Part shown: positions 1 to 7,506 of the stretch, in pieces | Position numbering within the stretch: the stretch's first letter is position 1 | How the letters are laid out: the number at the start of each line of letters is the position of its first letter | Source of the DNA: an uncultured Muribaculaceae bacterium | GTDB taxonomy: Bacteria; Bacteroidota; Bacteroidia; Bacteroidales; Muribaculaceae | DNA length: 36,356 bases | Direction: 5' to 3' | NCBI GenBank assembly: GCA_938039795.1 | Contig: CALHWU010000073.1 | Span: 1 to 36,356, forward strand | Notes under the pieces: generated by a model | Databases searched by the model: none | Seen by the model: the letters and a program-made list of their open reading frames with translations, nothing else | Told to the model about the DNA's origin: nothing | Position numbers and translations under genes: made by a program

Positions 1-146
1 TGTTCGAGATCCTGGCCGAAGAATACGCCGCAGCACGCGGATTTGACGCCAGCGAATGCCTCCGGCTCATGATGGCCGCACGCCGACGCTTCTGGAGCCG
101 GTTTGTGCGTCGTCACAAGGTGAAATATGACTTAAAACTCGACTGA
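1..146 (+). CDS. C-terminal fragment of an unidentified protein
   Basis: An open frame enters from the left edge (first whole codon at position 3) and ends at TGA 144-146. It gives 47 residues, rich in Arg and Ala, with a basic end (RRRFWSRFVRRHKVKYDLKLD minus its first residue is the tail). The next gene starts 3 bp after its stop, so the two are probably co-transcribed, and that gene is a glycerophosphotransferase-like enzyme. A role in surface polymer synthesis, for example a glycosyltransferase, would fit the context, but no diagnostic motif is present in what remains. Confidence 0.6.
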   Translation, partial: FEILAEEYAAARGFDASECLRLMMAARRRFWSRFVRRHKVKYDLKLD

Positions 147-149
147 ATC

Positions 150-1205
150 ATGGAAAGATCACCCCACCGATATCTCCTCTATGCCTCGTTGAGCTATGCT
201 TTCGCCATCCTTCGGCCCCTCCAGGCAGAGATCCGACGCCGGGGCGACGAGGCAGCATGGTTTCTCGAACCGTCGTGCCCCGACCTGCTGCAGGCGGATG
301 AACGACGGATCGTCAGCCTGCAGGAGGCCGTGAAATGGAATCCCCGCGCCGTTTTCGCACCCGGCAACCATATTCCGGATTTTCTTCCAGGCGTGAAAGT
401 AGCCGTATTCCACGGCTACCCCATGAAAAAACGCATTGAAAAGATCGACGACCACTTCACCATACGCGGATGGTTTGACATCTACTGCACGCAAGGCCCG
501 AGCTCGACTCCGTATTTCAGGCAGCTCGAAGAGCGTCACGGTTTTTTCAAGGTCTACGAGACCGGATGGACAAAAGCTGACTCGTTTTTCAGAGATGCCG
601 GAATCGAAGGACGCAACAATGAACGTCCGGTCATTCTATACTCCCCCACTTTCACCAAAGGCATATCATCGGCGTGGAATCTGCTGCCGGTCATAAAACG
701 ACTTGCAGCTACAAAACCGTGGGACTGGATAATCACTTTCCATCCAAAACTCGACGACCCTCAGCTGATAGAGGATTATCAGCGGATGGCCGACGAAATG
801 GCCAATGTGGAATTCGCACGCCTCAACAAAGGACTGGCGACATTCAGGCTCAGCGACGTGATGCTCTGCGACTCATCGAGCATCACAGTGGAATATATGA
901 TGCTTGGAAAACCTGTCGTCACCTACCGCAACACACATCCAGGCCCGCATCTGCTCGACGTGAGGGATACCGAAGAAATCGGTCCGGCCATAGAGAAAGC
1001 GCTGACGCATCCTCAGGAGCTGATGAAAGAGATCGACCGGTATACGGCTTACCATGAAGCTCACCGCGACGGTCAGAATTCAGCCCGTGTACTCGATGCC
1101 GTAGAAGATTTCATTGCCAACTGGAAAGGACGATTGCGCCATAAACCTCTCAATATCGTGCGCCGCATCAAGCTGCGGATGCAGCTCGGCTACTATAAAT
1201 TCTGA
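150..1205 (+). CDS. CDP-glycerol glycerophosphotransferase family protein (TagF/TagB-like)
   Basis: A 351-residue protein of the CDP-glycerol:poly(glycerophosphate) glycerophosphotransferase family (Glyphos_transf). Family hallmarks are visible: HGYP near residue 88, the YSPTF segment at 164-168, FHPK at 197-200, and CDSSSITVEYM at 240-250 followed by LGKPVV, the nucleotide-binding half of the GT-B-like fold. Such enzymes move glycerol-phosphate or a related polyol-phosphate from a CDP-activated donor to a surface polymer. In Gram-negative Bacteroidales they usually decorate capsule or LPS rather than teichoic acid. There is no signal peptide, so it probably acts at the cytoplasmic face. It follows the upstream fragment by 3 bp and ends at a strong hairpin. 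The exact donor and acceptor cannot be read from the sequence. Confidence 0.8.
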   Translation: MERSPHRYLLYASLSYAFAILRPLQAEIRRRGDEAAWFLEPSCPDLLQADERRIVSLQEAVKWNPRAVFAPGNHIPDFLPGVKVAVFHGYPMKKRIEKIDDHFTIRGWFDIYCTQGPSSTPYFRQLEERHGFFKVYETGWTKADSFFRDAGIEGRNNERPVILYSPTFTKGISSAWNLLPVIKRLAATKPWDWIITFHPKLDDPQLIEDYQRMADEMANVEFARLNKGLATFRLSDVMLCDSSSITVEYMMLGKPVVTYRNTHPGPHLLDVRDTEEIGPAIEKALTHPQELMKEIDRYTAYHEAHRDGQNSARVLDAVEDFIANWKGRLRHKPLNIVRRIKLRMQLGYYKF

Positions 1206-1209
1206 CAAA

Positions 1210-1260
1210 ACGACATTATCCCCCGCAAGTCCATAAAATCCTTGCGGGGGATAATGTCGT
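1210..1260. terminator. Perfect 20-bp inverted repeat, terminator between convergent genes
   Basis: Arms 1210-1229 and 1241-1260 are exactly complementary over 20 bp around an 11-nt loop, with a GC-rich core (CCCCCGCAAG). It lies between the ends of the plus-strand glycerophosphotransferase gene and the minus-strand DUF4890 gene, so it can stop transcription from both sides. A short T run follows the stem on the minus strand (positions 1210-1207); the plus side has none. Confidence 0.75.
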
Positions 1261-1316
1261 CAATATTCAGGCATATTCAGCAGATGTGAGTTTTCTCTGC
1301 CGCCTGTGCAGATTCA

Positions 1317-1802
1317 TTATTTGCCACTGTTGGCGGGAGCAGCAACGGAAGCTCCACCGTTGCCATGACGGTGACCGCCGCGGTTGCGGTCGCCCTTGCG
1401 GGCGTTCTCCTTACGGTTCTTGTCGAATTTTCGGCCGTCGGGGCGCAAGCCCTTGCCGTTGACGAAGTTGTTCTCAAGCATCTGCACATACTGTTCAGGA
1501 GTGAGGATCTTCTTCATCTCGGCCAGATAGTTCTTACGGTCGGCCTGACGCTGTTCGTACACAGCCTTACGGTCTTTACTGCGCTGTTCGCGACGAGTCT
1601 GGATATCTTTTTTCTGACGGGCCTGCAGAGCTGCGATCTCTGTCTGTTGTTTCTCGGTAAGTGTGATACCCTGAAGACAGCATGTCTGCTGGGAATACTC
1701 CTTGTTGTCGTTTTTCTTATTGTTGTCATCGGCCATGGCGGTCATGCTGCCGAGTCCGATGGTTGCTGCGAGAGCGAATGCTGCTATTCTGTTAAGTTTC
1801 AT
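1317..1802 (-). CDS. DUF4890-like secreted, charged helical protein
   Basis: The chosen start at 1802 gives a clean signal peptide, MKLNRIAAFALAATIGLGS, ending near TAMA-DD. An upstream in-frame ATG at 1856 would add 18 lysine-rich residues that spoil it. The mature part has two LTxxQ-type stretches (LTEKQQTEIAAL and LTPEQYVQML) flanking a very basic and acidic helix full of K, R, E and Q. This is the layout of the Spy/CpxP-like DUF4890 family of Bacteroidetes periplasmic proteins. The tail is rich in Gly, Arg and His and could bind metal or stay disordered. Function in this phylum is not established; chaperone or stress-sensor roles are known only for distant Spy/CpxP. It is a single gene, convergent with its left neighbour. 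Confidence 0.75.
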   Translation of the reverse strand: MKLNRIAAFALAATIGLGSMTAMADDNNKKNDNKEYSQQTCCLQGITLTEKQQTEIAALQARQKKDIQTRREQRSKDRKAVYEQRQADRKNYLAEMKKILTPEQYVQMLENNFVNGKGLRPDGRKFDKNRKENARKGDRNRGGHRHGNGGASVAAPANSGK

Positions 1803-2008
1803 TTCGTAGATCTTGTATTTGAGATTATTCTTTCTTTTTTGTTTCTTCGAAGTCAACGCTTATTTGACTGCAATAGTTGAATGAAGTTTAACCGTCGACA
1901 AGTATTTAACGGTTTTTATCTTCCTGTAAGTTTTGCTCGCATTTCATTAAGGCTGATCGTTAACGAATCATCATTTCCGCATGATTTCTCAACATTTTAT
2001 TCGAATAC

Positions 2009-2039
2009 TTTCGGGTTAGTTTTTTTATTTGTAACTTTG
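2009..2039 (+). promoter_or_regulatory. Bacteroidetes-type promoter upstream of the sulfatase remnant
   Basis: TAACTTTG at 2032-2039 matches the TAnnTTTG -7 element exactly. TTTC at 2009-2012, 19 nt upstream, is one base off the -33 TTTG. It would start a transcript about 55 nt before the ATG of the broken sulfatase gene. The rest of the 1857-2100 gap holds no gene I can support. Confidence 0.5.
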
Positions 2040-2100
2040 ACAATCAGGAAATCCGACAGAGATACCGCATCATAACAGCTATGACAATATTCCATTCGTC

Positions 2101-2368
2101 ATGATAACCCGATCATTATTAGGCGCGGCGGTGATAGGAGCCATTCCGTCGCTCGCATTTCAGGCTTACGGAGCCGATAACAAAGCTCAAAACCGTCAGC
2201 CCAATATCATCTATATTCTGGCGGATGATTTAGGCTATGGTGAGCTCGGCCGAACTTCTCGGCAACACAGATCAGCAGCAGAAGCACGATTTCCTCTACT
2301 GGGAGTATCCTGAACAAGGGGGCCATGTGGATTCCGACAACGAACTGTTTTGTATGCCTGCAGAATAA
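2101..2368 (+). pseudogene. Sulfatase remnant with internal deletion and frameshift
   Basis: The first frame (from ATG 2101) gives a signal-like start, then QPNIIYILADDLGYGELG, the N-terminal metal-binding block of the type I sulfatase family. That frame then becomes nonsense. In another frame, from about 2252 to TAA 2366-2368, the sequence reads ELLGNTDQQQKHDFLYWEYP followed by EQGG, the conserved C-terminal part of Bacteroidetes sulfatases. The central few hundred residues, including the CxPSR formylglycine site, are absent. So the gene has lost its middle and shifted frame, and must be inactive. The last residues after EQGG no longer look like a sulfatase and may reflect a second junction. 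It lies just upstream of a GlcNAc-kinase-like gene. Confidence 0.8.
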
Positions 2369-2427
2369 TCTTGCACGCATCATGCGTTTTTTTAGCTGAC
2401 AAACGTGTAAATATTCCGTCATTTTGT

Positions 2428-2435
2428 TAAATTTG
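2428..2435 (+). promoter_or_regulatory. -7 promoter element abutting a start codon
   Basis: TAAATTTG at 2428-2435 is an exact TAnnTTTG box, and the ATG of the next gene starts at 2440. In this promoter class transcription begins only a few bases after the box, so the mRNA would have almost no leader. No good -33 TTTG is visible at the usual distance. Confidence 0.5.
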
Positions 2436-2439
2436 TAGC

Positions 2440-3297
2440 ATGAAACTGATTGCCGACTGCGGAAGCACCACGACAAAGTGGGCGATGGTGGGCGACAACG
2501 GAGGGCTCGTCGAGCGGTTTACATCGCCGGGCATGAATGCAAGCCTCCTGTCGCCCGACGATCTGCACACCACTCTGCTCTGCTCGCTCCCCACATCACG
2601 CCGCGCCCCGGAAGTGGATACGGTATTCTTCTATGCTGCCGGATGCCGCACAAGCGCCCAGCGCGCCACCATAGCCGATGCCTTGGGCGCCGTGTATCCG
2701 CGCGCCCGCATCCATGTCGACGGTGACCTGATAGCCGCCGCCAGAGCATTGTGCGGACACAATCCAGGCATAGCCTGCATAATGGGCACAGGCTCCAACT
2801 GCTGCCTCTACAGCCCGGAAAGCGGAGGCCGGATAGTAAAATCCGTATCGCCGCTGGGATACGTGCTCGGCGACGAAGGTTCGGGATCAGCCATAGGCAA
2901 ACGTCTGGTAGCCGATACGCTCAGAGGGATACTGCCAGAAGATCTTCGCGAGGCTGTCATTAAATTCGCAGGAACGGATGCATCCGGGATTATCGAGCAC
3001 ATCTACCGGCGCAACGACGCCAACCGGTTTCTCGCATCGTTCGCACGTCTGGCAAGCGAGCACATCGGCCGCCCTGAAGTGGAGGCTATTGTAGGCGGAT
3101 GCTTCGACGCATTCATCGAGCGCAACCTTATGCTGCTGCCTGATTACGACAGACTGCCCATCGGATTCACCGGATCAATAGCCGCCGGCTTCATCAGGCA
3201 ACTTGAGGATTCCCTCCGGCGTCACGGCCTTGAAACGTCGCGCATTGTGGCGTCGCCCATGCAGGGACTTATCGAATATCATACCCACAAACAATAA
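2440..3297 (+). CDS. BadF/BadG/BcrA/BcrD-type ATPase, probable N-acetylglucosamine kinase
   Basis: A 285-residue ASKHA-fold protein. DCGSTTTKW at residues 6-14 is the phosphate-1 loop, GTGSN near 112-116 is phosphate-2, GDEGSGSAIG near 144-153 is the BadF/NAG-kinase signature, and GFTGSIAAGF near 247-256 is the adenosine-side motif. Bacteroidetes members of this length are annotated as N-acetylglucosamine kinases, which phosphorylate salvaged GlcNAc in the cytoplasm. Substrate assignment is by family, not by a diagnostic residue. It may be translated from a nearly leaderless mRNA. Directly upstream is the sulfatase remnant, so this locus may once have handled sulfated amino-sugar glycans (inference). 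serB follows 26 bp downstream. Confidence 0.75.
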   Translation: MKLIADCGSTTTKWAMVGDNGGLVERFTSPGMNASLLSPDDLHTTLLCSLPTSRRAPEVDTVFFYAAGCRTSAQRATIADALGAVYPRARIHVDGDLIAAARALCGHNPGIACIMGTGSNCCLYSPESGGRIVKSVSPLGYVLGDEGSGSAIGKRLVADTLRGILPEDLREAVIKFAGTDASGIIEHIYRRNDANRFLASFARLASEHIGRPEVEAIVGGCFDAFIERNLMLLPDYDRLPIGFTGSIAAGFIRQLEDSLRRHGLETSRIVASPMQGLIEYHTHKQ

Positions 3298-3323
3298 ACA
3301 TCAACTATCCTTAGAATACCGCA

Positions 3324-4553
3324 ATGAAAACCGATCGAGAAAGCACCATTGAGCTGATGCTGCTCAACATCACGGGCAACGACCGTCCGGGAGTTACTGA
3401 CGCTTTGTCTGAAATTCTGGCCCGCTACGATGCCACGATACTCGATATCGGACAGGCCGACATACATCATACGCTCGCACTCGGAATCCTGATAAAGACC
3501 GACAGCAGGATATCCGGCGACCTCATGAAGGATCTTCTTTTCAAGGCCTATGAGATCGACGTCAACATACGGTTCAGCCCGGTCAGCGAGAGCGATTACG
3601 AGCAGTGGGTCGGCCTGCAGGGCAAAGACCGATGGATCATCACTCTGCTGGGCCGGCGGTTGCCGGCTGGGGCCATAGCAGCTGTCAGCCATGTTGTAGC
3701 CGAAATGGGACTGAATATCGACGGCATCAAACGTCTGACCGGACGCATGCCGCTTCATGGAGAGGATCCGCTGAGCAAGTCGTGCGTACAGATATCGGTC
3801 AGAGGCAGTCTTGATGACCAGACCGAGATGCAGAAACGGTTCATGGAGATCGCCAACCAGCAGGAAGTGGACATATCGCTGCAGGAGGATACAATGTACC
3901 GCCGCGCACGTCGTCTGGTATGCTTCGACATGGACTCCACTCTCATAGGCACAGAAGTGATCGACGAACTCGCCGACCGTGCCGGCGTCGGCGCCGAGGT
4001 AAGAGCCATCACCGAGAGCGCCATGCGCGGAGAGATCGATTTCTGCGAGAGCTTCACCCGGAGAGTGGCCCTGCTCAAGGGGCTTGATGAAAGCGTGATG
4101 CGCGATATCGCGGAGAATCTCCCTATAACCGAAGGTGTTGACCGCATGATGAAAGCGCTTAAACGCACCGGCTACAAGACAGCCATACTTTCGGGAGGAT
4201 TCACCTATTTCGGCAACTATCTCAAGCAGCGCTTCGGATTCGACTATGTGTATGCCAACGAACTGGAGATCAAAAACGGCAAACTGACCGGCCGCTATGT
4301 GGGCGACATCGTCGACGGACGACGCAAGGCTGAGCTGCTGAAACTCCTCGCCCAGGTTGAGAACGTCAACATCAAGCAGACCATCGCCGTCGGCGACGGA
4401 GCCAACGACCTCCCGATGCTCGCCACAGCCGGACTCGGCATCGCCTTCCACGCCAAACCGAAAGTGAAAGCTACAGCCGACCAGTCGCTATCCACTATAG
4501 GTCTTGACGGCATACTCTACTTCATAGGCTTCAAGGATTCACTCATATCATAA
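3324..4553 (+). CDS. serB: Phosphoserine phosphatase with N-terminal ACT domains
   Basis: A 409-residue SerB, the last step of serine synthesis (O-phospho-L-serine to L-serine). The N-terminal half has two ACT-like regions; the first opens LLNITGNDRPGVTDALSEIL, the second lies around residues 95-185. The HAD phosphatase half starts near residue 197 with CFDMDSTLIGTE, where the first Asp of DMD is the nucleophile. It continues with the LSGGF motif (Ser that orients phosphate), a Lys in GRRKAEL, and VGDGANDLPML, the Mg2+-binding acidic motif. All catalytic motifs are intact. Two ACT domains suggest control by serine. The serC-serA operon lies about 6 kb away on the other strand, and a Crp-type regulator follows 12 bp downstream. 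Confidence 0.93.
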   Translation: MKTDRESTIELMLLNITGNDRPGVTDALSEILARYDATILDIGQADIHHTLALGILIKTDSRISGDLMKDLLFKAYEIDVNIRFSPVSESDYEQWVGLQGKDRWIITLLGRRLPAGAIAAVSHVVAEMGLNIDGIKRLTGRMPLHGEDPLSKSCVQISVRGSLDDQTEMQKRFMEIANQQEVDISLQEDTMYRRARRLVCFDMDSTLIGTEVIDELADRAGVGAEVRAITESAMRGEIDFCESFTRRVALLKGLDESVMRDIAENLPITEGVDRMMKALKRTGYKTAILSGGFTYFGNYLKQRFGFDYVYANELEIKNGKLTGRYVGDIVDGRRKAELLKLLAQVENVNIKQTIAVGDGANDLPMLATAGLGIAFHAKPKVKATADQSLSTIGLDGILYFIGFKDSLIS

Positions 4554-4565
4554 AGCCGCCGGCCA

Positions 4566-5141
4566 ATGATGAACAACATCATAGCCAATATGCGCCGCGA
4601 CTGGCCCAGAATGCCTGACGCGGCGCTATTGCGTCTGGCCGAAAAGCTTGAACCTGTAAGGATCCGGCGCCGCCAGCTTCTGATCGAAGCCGACAAGAGG
4701 TGTCCGTGGGCTTACTTCATCGAGACAGGGGTGACGCGGTCATACTGGCTTGTCGACGGGCAGGAGATCACCACGTCATTCTCTATCGAAGGAAGCATCG
4801 TATTCAGCATGGACGAGCTTTATTATGACCGGCCGAGCGAAGAATATGTAGAGGCTCTTGATGATGCCGAAGGATTCAGGATCAGGGTAGATGATCTTCG
4901 CGAGCTTTTCGCCACAGATCTCGACCTGGCCAACTGGGGACGTGTCATCCACCAGAATGAATACCGTCGTCTCCACCGCTCCCACAAGGAGAGGCTGACG
5001 CTCCCTGCAGCGGAACGATACGAGGCTTTCCTAAATCAGTTCCCTGAAGTTTGCCGCCGGGTGAAACTCGGATACATAGCCTCATATCTCGGCATCACCC
5101 TCCCCACGCTCTCGCGCCTGCGGCGCAAGAGCCGAATTTGA
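4566..5141 (+). CDS. Crp/Fnr-family transcriptional regulator
   Basis: A 191-residue protein with an N-terminal cyclic-nucleotide-binding-like beta barrel (about residues 15-115, including RRQLLIEADKRCPWAYFIETG). A short C-terminal helix-turn-helix follows, KLGYIASYLGITLPTLSRLR, near the end. The length and the compact DNA-binding end are typical of Bacteroidetes Crp-like regulators. It has no Fnr-type cysteine cluster, so oxygen sensing through Fe-S is unlikely. It starts 12 bp after serB and may share its transcript. Its ligand and targets cannot be told from the sequence. A separate promoter for the next gene follows it. Confidence 0.8.
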   Translation: MMNNIIANMRRDWPRMPDAALLRLAEKLEPVRIRRRQLLIEADKRCPWAYFIETGVTRSYWLVDGQEITTSFSIEGSIVFSMDELYYDRPSEEYVEALDDAEGFRIRVDDLRELFATDLDLANWGRVIHQNEYRRLHRSHKERLTLPAAERYEAFLNQFPEVCRRVKLGYIASYLGITLPTLSRLRRKSRI

Positions 5142-5150
5142 CCTGCGACA

Positions 5151-5181
5151 ATTTTTATGTCGGCCATTGCGTCTAATTTTG
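5151..5181 (+). promoter_or_regulatory. Promoter of the acyltransferase-3 gene
   Basis: TAATTTTG at 5174-5181 fits TAnnTTTG exactly, with a T-rich -33 region at 5151-5155 about 18-19 nt upstream. It sits after the stop of the Crp-like gene and about 40 nt before ATG 5222, so the acyltransferase is likely its own unit. Confidence 0.55.
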
Positions 5182-5221
5182 CGAAACAAAACCAATCGCA
5201 AGATAATAAACCACGATAAAA

Positions 5222-6373
5222 ATGTCAGCATCAACAGCATCAAGCATCTTCTCTACCTCCAAACCCCACTACGAGCTGCTCGACGGATTGCGAGGCGTAG
5301 CGGCCCTGATGGTCATATGGTATCACTTTTTCGAAGGATTCGCCACATCGCCTGTCGACCAGGGTTTCAACCACGGCTATCTTGCAGTGGATTTCTTTTT
5401 CGTGCTCTCAGGCTTCGTCATAGGCTACGCTTACGATGGCCGCTGGCGTCAGGGCCTGACCAAAGGAGAGTTCATGCTCCGCCGTGTAATACGCCTGCAT
5501 CCGATGCTGATAATGGGCGTCATATTCGGCGTCATTGCTTTCATAATACAGGGAGCCGAACACTGGGATCATACCAAAGTGGCGTCCTGGGCTATATGCG
5601 TCAGCTTCCTGCTCGGAATATTAATGCTGCCTACTTTCCCCGGAGCACAATCGGAAGTGAGAGGCAATGGCGAGATGTTCCCGCTCAACGGCCCGAGCTG
5701 GTCGCTCTTCTTCGAATACATAGCGAGCATCGGCTACGCCCTGATCCTCCATAAGCTGTCGGACCGCGCCCTGCGGTGGGTAGTCATAGTCAGCGGCCTC
5801 GGACTGGCCGCCTCGGCAGTAACGAATCTTTCTGGCGCATACCACATAGGCATGGGATGGTCGATGGCCGACTATGGCTGGATCGGCGGACTGTTCAGAG
5901 TATCGTTCTCATTCGGCATAGGTCTGCTCATGTCGAGGGGATTCAAGCCGGTGAAGATCCGCGGAGCCTTCTGGATATGCAGCGCCGCCATCATAGGTAT
6001 AATGTGCGTGCCATATATCACTCCCGACGGTGAACCGAGCGTATGGAACGGCATTTTCGACTCTGTAATGACACTGGGCGTTTTCCCCGCCGTGGTCTAC
6101 ATCGGAGCGTCAGGCATAACTACCGACAGCTTCTCCCGGAGCCTCTGCAATTTCTTCGGCAACATATCCTATCCGATCTATATCATCCACTATCCCTTCA
6201 TGTATCTCCTCTACGCGTGGATATGGACAGATCCGTCACAGCGCACATTCGCCGACATCTGGCCCATATGCGTGACAATGTGGTTCGGCCTGATACTTCT
6301 CGCATGGATTATGCTCAAGGTCTACGACGAGCCTGTCAGACGCTGGCTCAACCGGAAGGCTTTCGGACGCTGA
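5222..6373 (+). CDS. Acyltransferase family 3 membrane protein (OafA/YrhL-like)
   Basis: A 383-residue integral membrane O-acyltransferase. The N-terminal block LLDGLRGVAALMVIWYHFF carries the family's conserved Arg and His, and the second helix has AVDFFFVLSGFVIGYAY. About ten hydrophobic segments follow, ending in a basic tail (EPVRRWLNRK). Members move acyl groups, often acetyl, from a cytoplasmic donor to sugars outside the inner membrane, such as O-antigen or other glycans. The acceptor here is unknown, and no polysaccharide cluster surrounds it. Its TGA stop abuts the stop of the convergent gene with no base between them. Confidence 0.88.
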   Translation: MSASTASSIFSTSKPHYELLDGLRGVAALMVIWYHFFEGFATSPVDQGFNHGYLAVDFFFVLSGFVIGYAYDGRWRQGLTKGEFMLRRVIRLHPMLIMGVIFGVIAFIIQGAEHWDHTKVASWAICVSFLLGILMLPTFPGAQSEVRGNGEMFPLNGPSWSLFFEYIASIGYALILHKLSDRALRWVVIVSGLGLAASAVTNLSGAYHIGMGWSMADYGWIGGLFRVSFSFGIGLLMSRGFKPVKIRGAFWICSAAIIGIMCVPYITPDGEPSVWNGIFDSVMTLGVFPAVVYIGASGITTDSFSRSLCNFFGNISYPIYIIHYPFMYLLYAWIWTDPSQRTFADIWPICVTMWFGLILLAWIMLKVYDEPVRRWLNRKAFGR

Positions 6374-7495
6374 TCAGTCGGCAGGGCCGTCGCCTCCGGT
6401 GACGGCCTGCTCGAACTCGATCCTGTCGGCGCGGTCTATCACGTAATGGTCGTAATACGACAGCAGCAGTGTGGTCAGCGGCAAAGCTATGATCAGGCCG
6501 ATAAATCCGAGCAACGTGCCCCATACCGACAGCGACAGCAATATGATCGCCGGATTGAGACCCATGGTCTTGCCCATGATTTTTGGAGTCAGGATCAGAT
6601 CCTGTATGGCCTGCACCACACAATATACTGCTATGGCCTGCCAGAATATGCTCCAGAAATCGCCTCCTCCGCCGGCCGAATAGACCATGCACAGTATGAC
6701 AGTGGGAAATATCGACACAAGCTGCAGATAGGGCACCATATTGAGAATGCCGATGAAAAGCCCGAGCACCACAGCCATCGGAAGACCGATGATAAGGAAA
6801 CCTACTGCAAACAGGATTCCGACGATGAATGCCACAAGTGCCTGTCCGCGGAAATAATGGTTCATCGACTCCTTTATATCACCTCCAACCTTGAAAACCA
6901 TATGCCGGTATTTGGGTGGCACCATGCGCTTCATGGCCATGAAAAAACGCGGATAGTCGATCATGATGAATACCACATAAAGCACCACGATAAACCAGTT
7001 GAAGATACCGAGCAGCAACGATATCGAGCCCGTCAGTATGCTCCATGTGGTAGCGAGGGCGTTTTCGATCAGCGACATCCATTCCTGACGGGTCAGCATG
7101 TCGGAAATCGCTGCAAAATCCACCTGACTCTTGAGAAACTCATGAATGCCTGCCGGAAGAAAAGTGATCTGGATCTCGCTCGAAGCATAGTTGCGGAGTA
7201 TCCTTGCCATAGAGTGCATCTCTTCGGTCAGCATCGGCACGAGCAGCCAACCGAGCACGGAGAGGAAAAACACCGATTCAAACAGGGTGACGAATATTGC
7301 GACCACTCTGCCTCTGAGATGCAGGAGGCGGCGGTTGAACTGCACGAACGGTTCGAACATATACGCTATCAGACAAGCTACAAAAAATGGCAGGAGCACA
7401 TTGCGCAGCACATTGATAAGCCATACGGCGCCACAAATGAGCGCTACGGTGATAAGGAGGCGTACTACTCGGTCAAATGTAAACGGACGGGGCAT
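6374..7495 (-). CDS. AI-2E family transporter (TqsA/YdiK/PerM-like)
   Basis: A 373-residue multi-pass membrane protein. It has the typical N-terminal helix pair (AVWLINVLRNVLLPFFVACL, then YMFEPFV), a long middle soluble stretch, and the conserved C-terminal block QDLILTPKIMGKTMGLNPAI followed by SVWGTLLGFIGLIIALPLT. These are diagnostic of the UPF0118/AI-2E exporter family. Despite the name, most members have no proven autoinducer role; some act in Na+/H+ exchange or general efflux. The C-terminus ends in an acidic tail. It is the last gene of a minus-strand run after uridine phosphorylase, 11 bp away, so they are probably co-transcribed. Confidence 0.88.
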   Translation of the reverse strand: MPRPFTFDRVVRLLITVALICGAVWLINVLRNVLLPFFVACLIAYMFEPFVQFNRRLLHLRGRVVAIFVTLFESVFFLSVLGWLLVPMLTEEMHSMARILRNYASSEIQITFLPAGIHEFLKSQVDFAAISDMLTRQEWMSLIENALATTWSILTGSISLLLGIFNWFIVVLYVVFIMIDYPRFFMAMKRMVPPKYRHMVFKVGGDIKESMNHYFRGQALVAFIVGILFAVGFLIIGLPMAVVLGLFIGILNMVPYLQLVSIFPTVILCMVYSAGGGGDFWSIFWQAIAVYCVVQAIQDLILTPKIMGKTMGLNPAIILLSLSVWGTLLGFIGLIIALPLTTLLLSYYDHYVIDRADRIEFEQAVTGGDGPAD

Positions 7496-7506
7496 ATTTT
7501 TTAGTA

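Noticed and set aside
1365..1880. Hydrophobic plus-strand frame opposite the DUF4890 gene
   Set aside because: The hydrophobicity arises from the reverse complement of charged codons; the minus-strand product has a proper signal peptide.
1881..2075. 64-codon plus-strand frame before the sulfatase remnant
   Set aside because: No start signal or recognisable sequence, and a promoter box lies within it.
3279..4451. Long minus-strand open frame opposite serB
   Set aside because: It lies fully antisense to a gene with intact catalytic motifs and shows no recognisable protein features; a by-product of GC-rich codon use.
6446..7504. Long plus-strand open frame opposite the AI-2E family gene
   Set aside because: Its translation is rich in His, Tyr and Gln with no domain, while the minus strand encodes a clear membrane protein.
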